From Rhodococcus globerulus NBRC 14531 (lineage in GTDB: Bacteria; Actinomycetota; Actinomycetes; Mycobacteriales; Mycobacteriaceae): a DNA stretch of 64,000 nucleotides. The first letter of the stretch is position 1; each line of letters starts with the position of its first letter. The notes under the pieces are model-generated. The model was not told the DNA's origin. It did no database searches and was given only the letters and a program-made list of their open reading frames with translations. Made by a program: the position numbers and the translations under genes. The DNA lies in NCBI RefSeq assembly GCF_001894805.1, contig NZ_BCWX01000003.1:806001-870000 (forward strand), in the 5' to 3' direction. Shown piece after piece: positions 43,860-52,097 of this stretch.

Positions 43860-44148
43860 AGCCCCTTTACGGAACTACGTGCGCGCGTTCGGTTTCCTGA
43901 CGGCGTCCTCTCGGGAGTTTCAAGACGCAGATTTTGCGCCACTCAACTCGAATCTGTCCGAATGGGGCGCACGCAACTCTTCTCGAGGGCTTCGGGTATT
44001 GCCGCGGATTCGGCGTATGACGTTTACCTCTGAAGTGTGCCTACAGTCTTCGCCTACAGCACCAAGACTGGCGGGTTCGATGCTCTCGAGACGGCTGATT
44101 TTCTTGGGAACCGGCGACCTTCGATATGCGGGTAAGGCGAGCGCCTGA
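43860..44148 (+). pseudogene. decayed C-terminal fragment of an SBP_bac_5 binding protein
   Basis: Read across frames, the segment gives NYVRAFGFLTASSREFQDA, then ASGIAADSAYDVYL, then SVPTVFAYSTKTGGFDAL with ADF, then GDLRYAGKASA. These align in order with the last ~95 residues of binding proteins 1 and 2 (PLRFPTAPSQEFQDA, IAADDAYDVFICGVPT, AYSSKTVGMDSL, FDLRYAGVTTS). Two or more frameshifts and an in-frame stop break it. A fourth binding-protein gene was therefore once here. Confidence 0.85.
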
Positions 44149-44206
44149 CGTCCAGGTCGTCTGCAGATCGTCATTGACATGTGGGGCGGGTCACATTAAT
44201 GTCCAG

Positions 44207-44216
44207 GCTGTCAGAT
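44207..44216 (+). promoter_or_regulatory. half-operator relic in pseudogene region
   Basis: GGCTGTCAGA carries the conserved TGTCAGA half of the palindrome, but the left arm is degraded. It lies between the two gene remnants, so it may be the leftover operator of the lost aldehyde dehydrogenase; another half-site, ATGTCAGA, is at 44457-44464 before the acyl-CoA synthetase. Confidence 0.35.
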
Positions 44217-44301
44217 ATGAAGGTCGCGACCCCGATTTCTGTACTCCGAGCGTTGAGTTGAATGTCGTATCCATCTGTAGTCCTGTCTGTATGGAGTGAA
44301 G

Positions 44302-44409
44302 ATGCCAATGGGCGGGTTCCGCAAGAGTGGATTCGGTCGTGAGAATGGGGTTGAGGGATTCGAGGAATTCCTGGAGACGAAGGTTATCGGTGCACCTACC
44401 GGGAGTTGA
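44302..44409 (+). pseudogene. remnant of an aldehyde dehydrogenase C-terminus
   Basis: 36 codons encoding MGGFRKSGFGRENGVEGFEEF and ending TKVIGAPTGS, clearly the last conserved block of an aldehyde dehydrogenase (compare GGFKKSGIGREGGPEG of the intact gene at 7711-9147). Everything upstream is missing. The 44410-44518 gap contains nothing else recognisable. Confidence 0.9.
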
Positions 44410-44518
44410 CAGAAATCTCTCCTCTGGCCGGTGCGGCGAACTGCCATGCCGGCCTCATGTCAGATCTCGGTGGTAGTTCCTAGTCATTAGAGTCCTAATA
44501 CACTGTGCAAAAACACCT

Positions 44519-46081
44519 TTGAAGGAGTTTGTCATTCTGGAATCTTCTGCTGTTGACGTACCTGAAATGACTCCCGACTGGTGGGCGGCACGTGAACCAG
44601 GCAAGCTCGCGGTGATCGTTCCAGGCGGTGCTTCGCTCACGTACGGTGAACTGGCAGCTAAATCGATTGGGTTGGAACAGGACTGGCGAAGCCGTGGCAT
44701 AGTGCAGGGTGATCGTATTGCGATTGTCATGGAGAATTGCCCCGACTATCTTGTTGTGGCTATCGCTGCGCTTCGGCTCGGTGTCAGACTTGTTGCTGTG
44801 AGCATTCACCTCACTGCGGCGGAGGTCGTCCACGTCATCTGCGATTCCGATGCGAGACTGGTAATTACCAGTCGACGTTACCTCGGGTTGGTAACGGATG
44901 CAGTCGCGGTGGCACCGTCCGTCCTCGCGGTGTGTGTTGCCGGCGATGATCTCGGTGACATCGAACCGCTCTATCGCTCTGTCGAAGGTTCCGACAGCTT
45001 GTCGGACAGCTCGACTCGGCAGGGAACCTTCATGTTTTATTCGTCGGGGACTACCGGAAAACCGAAAGGCATCCTGCGGGACATGCCTGATGTTACTTTC
45101 GCGCAGGGCGATCCGCTGACGTCAACCTTCTCTGCCTCCTGGGGATTCAGTCATGAGTCCATCTGGCTGAATTCTGCTCCGCTCTATCACGCGTATCCAT
45201 TGCAGAGCTGCACTTCGGTGCTCCGATGGGGCGGCACGTTGGTGCTCACCGAGAAATTCGACGCAGAGCAGACTTTGAAGCTCATCGATGAATACGGCGT
45301 GACGCATGTGAGCATGGTTCCGACGATGTTCGTCCGGTTGCTGAGATTGCCGCTCGAGGTCAGGACGAAGTACGACGTCTCCACGGTCAAGCTTGCGATC
45401 CACGCAGGCGCGGCCTGCGCGGTGCCAGTCAAGGCGGCCATGATGGATTGGTGGGGTCCCGTATTCTACGAGTTCTATGGGGGCAGCGAGAATATTGGAA
45501 TGGTCCTGATTACTCCGCAAGAGTGGCTGGAACACCCAGGGTCGGTGGGTAAGCCTGCGCCTGAGACGATTTCGATTCTTGATGACGATCATCGGCCAGT
45601 AGTACCGCACGTCCGTGGGACCATCTGGTTTGATCAGGCTCCTCGCTTCAGCTATCACAAATCTCCGGAGAAGACGGCTGGGGTCTTCGACAGCGAAGGA
45701 CGCGCAACGCTCGGTGACCTCGGATATTTCGACGAAGATGGGTATCTGTACCTGGATGGGCGGCGCACAGATCTGATCATCTCCGGCGGCGTGAATATCT
45801 ATCCTGCGGAGATTGAATCTCGGTTGGGGGAGCATCCTGCGGTCTTTGACGTGGCTGTCATCGGAATTCCCGATGACGAATACGGTCAGCGGGTCCAGGC
45901 GGTAGTGCAACTCGAGAGCGGCTATGTCGGCAACGCCGATCTTGGGCAAGAACTCATTGCGTTCTGCCGGGTAGAACTCGCGTCGTACAAGTGTCCCAAG
46001 AATGTTGCGTTCGAGGATGTGCTTCCCCGGACGCCGACTGGAAAGCTGCTCAAACGGGTGTTGATGGATCGAAGCTGGTAG
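44519..46081 (+). CDS. AMP-forming acyl-CoA synthetase/ligase
   Basis: Up to 520 residues. ANL-superfamily motifs: P-loop YSSGTTGKPKGI (residues ~171-182), FYEFYGGSENIGM, GDLGYFDEDGYLYLDGR, hinge and A8 DLIISGGVNIYPAEIE, and the catalytic Lys in PRTPTGKLLKR. Activates a carboxylic acid with ATP and CoA. The start is odd: an AAGGAG site lies inside the first codons after TTG 44519, pointing to a rare ATT (44534) or CTG (44537) start. The hydrolase gene follows 95 bp later. Confidence 0.9.
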   Translation: MKEFVILESSAVDVPEMTPDWWAAREPGKLAVIVPGGASLTYGELAAKSIGLEQDWRSRGIVQGDRIAIVMENCPDYLVVAIAALRLGVRLVAVSIHLTAAEVVHVICDSDARLVITSRRYLGLVTDAVAVAPSVLAVCVAGDDLGDIEPLYRSVEGSDSLSDSSTRQGTFMFYSSGTTGKPKGILRDMPDVTFAQGDPLTSTFSASWGFSHESIWLNSAPLYHAYPLQSCTSVLRWGGTLVLTEKFDAEQTLKLIDEYGVTHVSMVPTMFVRLLRLPLEVRTKYDVSTVKLAIHAGAACAVPVKAAMMDWWGPVFYEFYGGSENIGMVLITPQEWLEHPGSVGKPAPETISILDDDHRPVVPHVRGTIWFDQAPRFSYHKSPEKTAGVFDSEGRATLGDLGYFDEDGYLYLDGRRTDLIISGGVNIYPAEIESRLGEHPAVFDVAVIGIPDDEYGQRVQAVVQLESGYVGNADLGQELIAFCRVELASYKCPKNVAFEDVLPRTPTGKLLKRVLMDRSW

Positions 46082-46176
46082 TTCGCGGCAGATCGTTTCC
46101 CTTTTCGGAAAGTGCTGCTGACGAGGTTGTTTCGATAGACGTATGAGATCGCAATCAATTGGAGACGGAGGAACCA

Positions 46177-46902
46177 GTGACTAAGGGAATTGTGCTCGTT
46201 CACGGAGGTCAGCACACAGGAAGATGTTGGGAGCCGACGGTCGCGCATCTTATGGAAATGCGCCCCGAAATTTCGGTCTTGCCGGTCCATCTACCAGGCC
46301 GTGACGGCAATCCTGCGGACCTGTCGGAAGTGGGGATTGCGGAGTGTGTCCAGTCGGTGGTTTTCGACATCGAACGGGCGAAATTGTCCGAGGTCGTCCT
46401 AGTTGCGCACTCCATGGGCGGCGTGACAATTCCGGGAGTTGCGGAAGCTCTAGGTAAAGAGCGTGTTTCACGTTTGGTCTTCATCGCGGCAGCAGTTCCG
46501 CCGGATGGGACTTCAATTCTGGAAGACCTGATCGGGGAGCTTCGGGAGACTGTCGGTACGCGAGTCGAAGAACCGTCGGAGCCCGCTCCCTTCCCTCGGG
46601 AGATGGTCACCGAATTATTTTGTAACGGCATGACTGAGGATCAGGTGGAGTTCACCATGAGCCAGATGTGCCCTGAAAGTAACCTGTTGGCGACGCAGCG
46701 CGTGGACCGCAGTGGGATGCCGCAGTCGATTCCCCGAACGTGGATACTCACTGCCCGCGATCGTGCAGTCACGCCTGAACAACAGCGTCAGCACATCGAA
46801 AACCTGGGCGGTGTAGACGATGTCGTCGAAATCGATACGTGTCATGACGTGATGATCAGTGAACCGGAACAGTTGGCGAAGGCTTTGGTCGATTGTCTGT
46901 AG
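46177..46902 (+). CDS. alpha/beta hydrolase (MenH/esterase-like)
   Basis: 241 residues from GTG 46177 (GGAGG 6 nt upstream). Oxyanion-loop motif IVLVHGGQHTGRCWEPT, nucleophile elbow VLVAHSMGGVTI with Ser, late His in DTCHDVMISEPEQLA. Short cap domain. Could cleave a thioester, ester, lactone or C-C bond of a ring-opened product. Same strand as the acyl-CoA synthetase and probably co-transcribed. Confidence 0.87.
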   Translation: MTKGIVLVHGGQHTGRCWEPTVAHLMEMRPEISVLPVHLPGRDGNPADLSEVGIAECVQSVVFDIERAKLSEVVLVAHSMGGVTIPGVAEALGKERVSRLVFIAAAVPPDGTSILEDLIGELRETVGTRVEEPSEPAPFPREMVTELFCNGMTEDQVEFTMSQMCPESNLLATQRVDRSGMPQSIPRTWILTARDRAVTPEQQRQHIENLGGVDDVVEIDTCHDVMISEPEQLAKALVDCL

Positions 46903-46936
46903 TGTCCGCGGCGTGAAATCGTGAAGGCGGAGTGCC

Positions 46937-46981
46937 GTGGGGCCGTGCTCGTCGGGATCAACTCGATGAGTACGGCCCCAC
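46937..46981. terminator. hairpin between hydrolase and convergent SDR
   Basis: 14-bp stem with one G-U pair (46937-46950 with 46968-46981), 17-nt loop. Two genes converge on it; no T-tract. Confidence 0.6.
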
Positions 46982-47006
46982 AACTGTTGGTGTGAGCACG
47001 GTCAGA

Positions 47007-47813
47007 TCAGGGAATGCCGCCGTCAGAGCGGACGATTGTTCCGGAGGTGTAGCTCGATGCGTCGCTGGCGAGAAATAGTGCGGCCCCGACAATTTCGTGA
47101 GGCTTTCCGATGCGCTTGAGGTGCAAGCGTTCTGCCATTTTGTTGGTGTGCTCCATGTCCCACGATGCCGCGATGTCTGTCAAGTACTGACCAGGCATCA
47201 GGGTGTTGACACGAACTTCGGGTCCGAGTAGTTCGGCGAACCCTTCGGTCATGGCATTGAGACCGTTTTTCGCTGCGGCGTAGGGGATTATGGATCCCAT
47301 CGGGCGGAGCGACCCGGTGCTGCTCACGTTGATGACGCTGCCTGAACCTTGTTCTTTCATACGCGTGCCGACAAGTTGTGTTAGGCGGAACGGGCCCTTC
47401 AAATTGAGGTTCAGAACGCTGTCGTACATCTTCTCGGTGACGTCGGTGACCTTGTCGTACAGGGGCGACATGCCCGCATTATTGACCAAGATGTCGATCT
47501 TGCCGAACTTGGCATAGGCGGCATCAACGAGTCCGGTGACCTCATCCCAGCGACCCATATGGCAGCCGTATGCGAAGCCGTCACGACCAGTGGTCTCTCT
47601 GATCTCGGCAACGACTTTCTCGCAGTTTTCGATGTTTCGGCTGGCGACGACTACGTCCGCCCCGGCGCGAGCGAAGGCCAGGCTCATCTCTCGGCCCATG
47701 CCGCGGCTGCCTCCCGTGACCAGCGCAACCTTGCCTTCGAGGCTGAAGAGATTGAACGGTGAGAGTACGTCCGTACTGGTGCGATTTAGGTTTTCGTTCA
47801 TACTGGAAGCCAT
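47007..47813 (-). CDS. SDR oxidoreductase
   Basis: 268 residues. VALVTGGSRGMGREMSLAFARAGADVVVASRN, NNAG, Ser in VINVSSTGSLRP, YAAAK, and the closing YTSGTIVRSDGG. Gluconate-5-dehydrogenase/3-oxoacyl reductase-like in pattern. Divergent from a TetR gene 33 bp away, suggesting control by it. Confidence 0.88.
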   Translation of the reverse strand: MASSMNENLNRTSTDVLSPFNLFSLEGKVALVTGGSRGMGREMSLAFARAGADVVVASRNIENCEKVVAEIRETTGRDGFAYGCHMGRWDEVTGLVDAAYAKFGKIDILVNNAGMSPLYDKVTDVTEKMYDSVLNLNLKGPFRLTQLVGTRMKEQGSGSVINVSSTGSLRPMGSIIPYAAAKNGLNAMTEGFAELLGPEVRVNTLMPGQYLTDIAASWDMEHTNKMAERLHLKRIGKPHEIVGAALFLASDASSYTSGTIVRSDGGIP

Positions 47814-47846
47814 ACATCTCCTCAGAGCAGAATCGGATTACTCAAT

Positions 47847-48497
47847 ATGCAGAACACTACATCAGATTCTCAGTCACCGGCAGTGGTCAGTAGGGCGTCG
47901 CAGGCTGCTGACAGGCGTACCGCTCGTCAGCGGCAGTCAGCCGCTGACGAGGTCGAGCGGCTCCTTGCCGTTACTCTGGATCTGATCGAAAAATCCGCTC
48001 CCGCAATACCTTCGGTTTCGGCGATCGTTGCTGCGGCTGGAATTTCGAATCAGACTCTGTACCGGTCGTTTCCCAGCAAGGACGATTTGATTCTGGCAGT
48101 TCTCGAGCAGGGTACTGATCGAGTCGCGAGCAACCTGAAAGAACGTATGGCCGGCGTCGACGATCCGCAGGAGAAGATTCTTGTCTGGACGAGGGGTGTG
48201 TTGCGCCAGGTCAGTGATACCGGCGCCGCACAGATCAGTCGATCGGTGCTCGAACATCTCCACAAGGCGGGCTCATCTAGTCAGAACGGCAGCCAGGAAG
48301 AGCTTTTGAGGCCGATCACGGCGTTGCTTGTAGAGCCCCTTGTGTCGCTTGGATGCAATGCCGATTTGGACGGTCCGTGCATCGCTGATCTGGTCCTCGG
48401 CGCAATGCGACGACACCTGTGGAGTTCTACCGCCCCGACCCGTGACGAGATCGAGTGGATTGGGCGCTTCGCTCTCGGCGGCCTGCACGTTCAGTAA
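47847..48497 (+). CDS. TetR-family transcriptional regulator
   Basis: 216 residues with an unusually long basic N-terminal extension (RASQAADRRTARQRQSAADEVERLL) before the HTH, IPSVSAIVAAAGISNQTLYRSFPSKDDLILAVLEQG. C-terminal ligand domain normal. Divergent from the SDR at 47007 with a 33-bp gap. A CCCCATGGGG palindrome lies downstream at 48597-48606 in a 235-bp gap that holds no gene. Confidence 0.88.
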   Translation: MQNTTSDSQSPAVVSRASQAADRRTARQRQSAADEVERLLAVTLDLIEKSAPAIPSVSAIVAAAGISNQTLYRSFPSKDDLILAVLEQGTDRVASNLKERMAGVDDPQEKILVWTRGVLRQVSDTGAAQISRSVLEHLHKAGSSSQNGSQEELLRPITALLVEPLVSLGCNADLDGPCIADLVLGAMRRHLWSSTAPTRDEIEWIGRFALGGLHVQ

Positions 48498-48732
48498 CGA
48501 CGAGTGTGCGGAGCTGTCCATCAGGGTTGACAAATGGTGGCCCGTACTCGAGATTTGAGGTGTCGATTCGGCTGCGTCTCCGATAATTCTCTAATTCCCC
48601 ATGGGGGAGAGTCATATTCGTCGGTCATTGTGAACGCAAGCGCTGGTGTCCTTTCTGTTGCTCCCTTTATCGGGTTCGCGGCGCGGTCGTAGAGTCGGCG
48701 TCCGCTGACAGCTACTCCCGAAAGGTGCACAT

Positions 48733-49560
48733 GTGAATACCGGAATACGAGACATGGCAGGCAAGATCGCCGTCGTCACAGGAGGGGCAGCCGGGATCGG
48801 ATTTGCGATCGCAGCGGAGCTGATGGATCGAGGCGTGATCGTGGTGATTGCCGATGTGGAGGAGGAGGCGCTGACTGCGGCCGCGGCAGCGCTTGGGGCC
48901 ACCGGAGTTGTGGCCGATGTGACCAAGGTAGAGGATCTTGTACACCTCGCGGACGAGGTGATCCGTCTGCACGGGCGTCTGGATATTGCGGTGAACAACG
49001 CAGGCGTCGCCCGTATCGCACCATTTGACGAGCTGACCATTGATGACTTCCGGTGGGTCTTGGATGTCAATCTGTGGGGCGTCGTTCTGGGAATGAAGGT
49101 GTTTCTCCCCCTCATCGAGTCGACGTCGCAGTGCGGCTACATTGTCAATACGGCGTCGATTGCCGGGATGCGTTCTGCCCCAAAGCTTGCGGCCTATGCG
49201 GTGTCGAAGTTCGGCGTTGTGGCATTGACCGAAACAGTAGAGCAGGAACTCTCGGCGCGCGCTTCTCAGGTCGGGCTAGGCGTGCTGGTTCCGGCAATGG
49301 TTCAGTCGAACATTGCCGCCAGTGAGCGAAATCGGCCAGGTGTGCGGCGGGTGCCAGTTGCTGACGGCAGCAACGGTGCGGGTGCGCAAGTCGGTGCCAT
49401 GGAGGCGCACGAGGTGGGAGTGATCGTCGCCGACGCGATCGAGCGAGGCGACCTGTACATCGTGACCCATCCGGAGTCTCTCGACTCGATCAAGGCTCGA
49501 CACCGTCGCATCGAGGATGCGTTCGAACAGGCTGTTCTTCGCTCGGCGCCCACTCTTTGA
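48733..49560 (+). CDS. SDR oxidoreductase
   Basis: 275 residues; GTG 48733 with GAAAGG upstream (ATG 48754 is an alternative). IAVVTGGAAGIGFAIAAELMDRGV, NNAG, Ser in NTASIAGMRSA, YAVSK. Lacks the usual C-terminal dinucleotide-fold closing strand and instead ends with a charged helix, as in SDRs of the cyclopentanol/retinol-like group. Role in alcohol or hydroxyacyl oxidation inferred. Confidence 0.87.
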   Translation: MNTGIRDMAGKIAVVTGGAAGIGFAIAAELMDRGVIVVIADVEEEALTAAAAALGATGVVADVTKVEDLVHLADEVIRLHGRLDIAVNNAGVARIAPFDELTIDDFRWVLDVNLWGVVLGMKVFLPLIESTSQCGYIVNTASIAGMRSAPKLAAYAVSKFGVVALTETVEQELSARASQVGLGVLVPAMVQSNIAASERNRPGVRRVPVADGSNGAGAQVGAMEAHEVGVIVADAIERGDLYIVTHPESLDSIKARHRRIEDAFEQAVLRSAPTL

Positions 49561-49664
49561 CCAATATCAACACGCTACGTCAGATTACGAGTTGGACGGT
49601 CATGATTCGGTCGCTGCGATGACTTGACTCGATCTAATTCAAGTGCGGTTACTGAGACAATTCC

Positions 49665-49706
49665 TTGACAGCTGTGAGTGACGTCACTAGCGTACAGACT
49701 GTCAGA
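49665..49706 (+). promoter_or_regulatory. promoter plus operator candidate of amidohydrolase copy 2
   Basis: TTGACA (49665-49670), 17-bp spacer, TAGCGT (49688-49693), overlapping GTACAGACTGTCA-GA (49692-49706). AGTGACGTCACT, a perfect 12-bp palindrome, fills the spacer (49677-49688). Equivalent in plan to the copy 1 promoter although the sequences differ. Confidence 0.6.
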
Positions 49707-49737
49707 TTTGAGTGCGTGGATCAGATAGGAGATAGCA

Positions 49738-50955
49738 GTGCCGCTTCAGGACCACATGCAGTTGATTTCGGTGGATGACCATCTGATCGAGCCGCCGAAC
49801 GTCTGGACGGATCGGTTGCCGAAGAAGTTTATCGAGCAGGGTCCGCGGATCATCGAGATGGACATGAGTCAGAGCCACGGCGATGAGGGCTTGTCGGCGC
49901 TGCTCCTCGACACCGCTCGGCAAGGTAAAGATGCGTCGACGCAGAAGCTCGCGGAGGTCTGGACTTACGAGGGCCGGATCTACCCGAATATCGGACTCAA
50001 TGCGGTGGCCGGCAAGAAGCCGCAGGATTACGGGATGGATCCGACGCGGTATTCGGATATGCTTCCGGGCTGCTACGACCCCAAAGCCCGTGTGGCGGAT
50101 ATGGATATTGACGGCGTGCAGGCTGCGTTGTGCTTTCCGTCGTTCCCCCGCTTCGCGGGAACAGTGTTTCTCGAGGCCAAGGACAAGGAGCTTGCTCTTC
50201 TGTCGGTGAAGGCGTGGAACGACTTTCATCTCGACGAGTGGGCGGCGTCCAATCCTGATCGGTTCATTCCGTTGATCATCCTGCCGTTGTGGGATCCGCA
50301 GGAATCGGCCAAGGAGATCTACCGGTGCGCGGCCAAGGGTGCGAAGGCGATCACGTTCCCGGAGAACACGGTTGGGCTCGGGTTGCCGTCGTTCTACACC
50401 GATTTCTGGGATCCGGTTTTCCGTGCGGCCGAGGAAACGAAGATGCCGTTGTGCATGCATTTCGGGTCTTCGGGTAAGGCGCCGATCACGTCCCCGGAAG
50501 CTCCGATGGCAGTGATGATCGCGTTGTTCGGTACCAACTCGATGGATGCGACGGCGGATCTGTTGTTCTCGCCGGTGTTCTACAAGTTCCCCAATTTGAA
50601 GGTTGCCTTGTCCGAGGGTGGTATCGGGTGGATGCCGTACCTGCTCGAGCGGATCGATCTGACGTGGGAGAAGCATCGTTGGTATCAGAATGTGAACAAG
50701 GACGTGCGTCCGTCGGATCTGTTCCGTAAGAACATGCATGGTTGTTTCATCGATGATCTCGAGGGTGTGGCCCGCCGTCATCAGATCGGTATCGACAACA
50801 TCATGTGGGAGTGCGATTACCCGCATTCGGATTCGAACTGGCCGAACAGTCGGCGGTATACGGAGAAGTTGCTTGCGGATGTGCCGGATGAGGAAGCGCA
50901 CAAGATTGTGGAGTTGAATGCTCGGGCGTTGTACAACTTCCCGCGCACCAATTGA
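49738..50955 (+). CDS. amidohydrolase-2 family metal-dependent hydrolase/decarboxylase, copy 2
   Basis: 405 residues, GTG start, AGGAG upstream. Differs from copy 1 in scattered positions up to about residue 200 (for example QGKDASTQK, one codon shorter) and is nearly identical after that; 50341-50858 equals 26639-27156 base for base. Motifs as in copy 1: VDDHLIEPPN, MHFGSSG, WECDYPHSD. Unlike copy 1, it is followed by a small co-transcribed gene. Keeping two copies under matching promoters suggests dosage or two related substrates. Confidence 0.92.
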   Translation: MPLQDHMQLISVDDHLIEPPNVWTDRLPKKFIEQGPRIIEMDMSQSHGDEGLSALLLDTARQGKDASTQKLAEVWTYEGRIYPNIGLNAVAGKKPQDYGMDPTRYSDMLPGCYDPKARVADMDIDGVQAALCFPSFPRFAGTVFLEAKDKELALLSVKAWNDFHLDEWAASNPDRFIPLIILPLWDPQESAKEIYRCAAKGAKAITFPENTVGLGLPSFYTDFWDPVFRAAEETKMPLCMHFGSSGKAPITSPEAPMAVMIALFGTNSMDATADLLFSPVFYKFPNLKVALSEGGIGWMPYLLERIDLTWEKHRWYQNVNKDVRPSDLFRKNMHGCFIDDLEGVARRHQIGIDNIMWECDYPHSDSNWPNSRRYTEKLLADVPDEEAHKIVELNARALYNFPRTN

Positions 50956-50972
50956 AGTGATGGGACCGAATC

Positions 50973-51191
50973 ATGTCACATGAGAAGGACATTGACGCAG
51001 CGGACTGGACCGATCAGGATCTGCTGACTCGCGACGAGGCTAGTGACCGACTGGTGGATGAAATCGCGCTCACCCGAAATCGCCTGGTGGAGCTGAAGGC
51101 TCAATCACAGGATGACCCGACCGTCGCGGCGTCGATGATGATGGTGAACCGCAGATTGGTGGCAATGGAAAACCTACGAGATTCGCTGTAG
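50973..51191 (+). CDS. small protein of unknown function (72 residues)
   Basis: Begins 17 bp after amidohydrolase copy 2 and ends before a terminator, so it is part of that transcript. Acidic N-terminus (DIDAADWTDQDLLTRDEASDRLVDE) then an amphipathic helical region with VNRRLVAMENLRDSL. Fully helical, no Cys, no signal. Not recognised. It could be a small partner or assembly factor of the amidohydrolase. Confidence 0.75.
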   Translation: MSHEKDIDAADWTDQDLLTRDEASDRLVDEIALTRNRLVELKAQSQDDPTVAASMMMVNRRLVAMENLRDSL

Positions 51192-51201
51192 GTCATGTCA
51201 G

Positions 51202-51238
51202 GGGCCGCTTCGGGACGACGACCGAGGCGGCCCTTCGT
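51202..51238 (+). terminator. Rho-independent terminator after amidohydrolase copy 2 operon
   Basis: GC-rich 12-bp stem with one G-U pair (51202-51213 with 51222-51233), 8-nt loop, then TTCGTTG. Confidence 0.78.
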
Positions 51239-51298
51239 TGTACTCGTGTATTTCAACACCGGTAAGACAGTCATTTCTGAGGACGGCGAGGAGCTGTT

Positions 51299-52093
51299 AT
51301 GGGCACACGGCTGGATGGCAAGGTTGTACTGATCTCCGGATCGACGCGTGGTATCGGACGCTCATTGGCCGAGCACTTTGCATCGGAGGGCGCGAAGGTA
51401 GCGGTTACGGGACGCACCGCGGAGCGCGGCGAGAAAGTGGTCGCTCGTATACGTGAGGCGGGCGGCGAGGCGGAGTTCTTTCCCCTCGACGTGACCTCGG
51501 AAGACAGTGTTCGAGGGGTGGTCTCGTCGACGGTCGAACATTTCGGAGGTTTGACCACGCTGGTGAACAATGCTGCGCCCACCGATGCTGTGGCGACTAC
51601 GATCAAACCGATACATGAGTACTCCAACGAGGAATGGCAGCGAATCCTCACCGGAACAGTCACAGGAAACGTGTTTTGGGCATCGAAATACGCATGGCCA
51701 CACCTTGTTTCGGCCGTGGGCGCATCAATTCTCAATATTTCTTCCGGGCAGTCTGTGGCCGGCTTCAAGGGTTTTGGTGCCTACGGCGCAGCGAAGGCTG
51801 CGGTCAACAGCTTGACCCGTTCGCTCGCAGTCGAAGGCAGTGACGACGGCATTCGCGCCAATTGCATCCTGGTTGGCAGAGTCGTTGCCTCGAAGGGCGA
51901 CTCCGGACACCATACGGGTGGCGGCAGGTTGACCCGGATCGGGAACCCGATGGATATTGCTTATGCCGCAACGTGGTTGGTATCCGACGAGGCGGCATTC
52001 GCCACCGGCTCGATGGTCACCGTTGACGGTGGATTCTCGATTAATGGTGACGCCGCTTCCGATGCCGAAAGTTCCGCGGCGGCTGGGTCTTAG
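51299..52093 (+). CDS. SDR oxidoreductase
   Basis: 264 residues; GAGGAG upstream of the ATG. VVLISGSTRGIGRSLAEHFASEGAKVAVTGR, NNAA at the NNAG position, NISSGQSVAGFKGFGAYGAAK with Ser and Tyr-x3-Lys, C-terminal ATGSMVTVDGGFSIN. 3-oxoacyl-reductase-like. Converges with the isochorismatase-like gene, with only 4 bp between stops. Confidence 0.88.
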   Translation: MGTRLDGKVVLISGSTRGIGRSLAEHFASEGAKVAVTGRTAERGEKVVARIREAGGEAEFFPLDVTSEDSVRGVVSSTVEHFGGLTTLVNNAAPTDAVATTIKPIHEYSNEEWQRILTGTVTGNVFWASKYAWPHLVSAVGASILNISSGQSVAGFKGFGAYGAAKAAVNSLTRSLAVEGSDDGIRANCILVGRVVASKGDSGHHTGGGRLTRIGNPMDIAYAATWLVSDEAAFATGSMVTVDGGFSINGDAASDAESSAAAGS

Positions 52094-52097
52094 CGAG

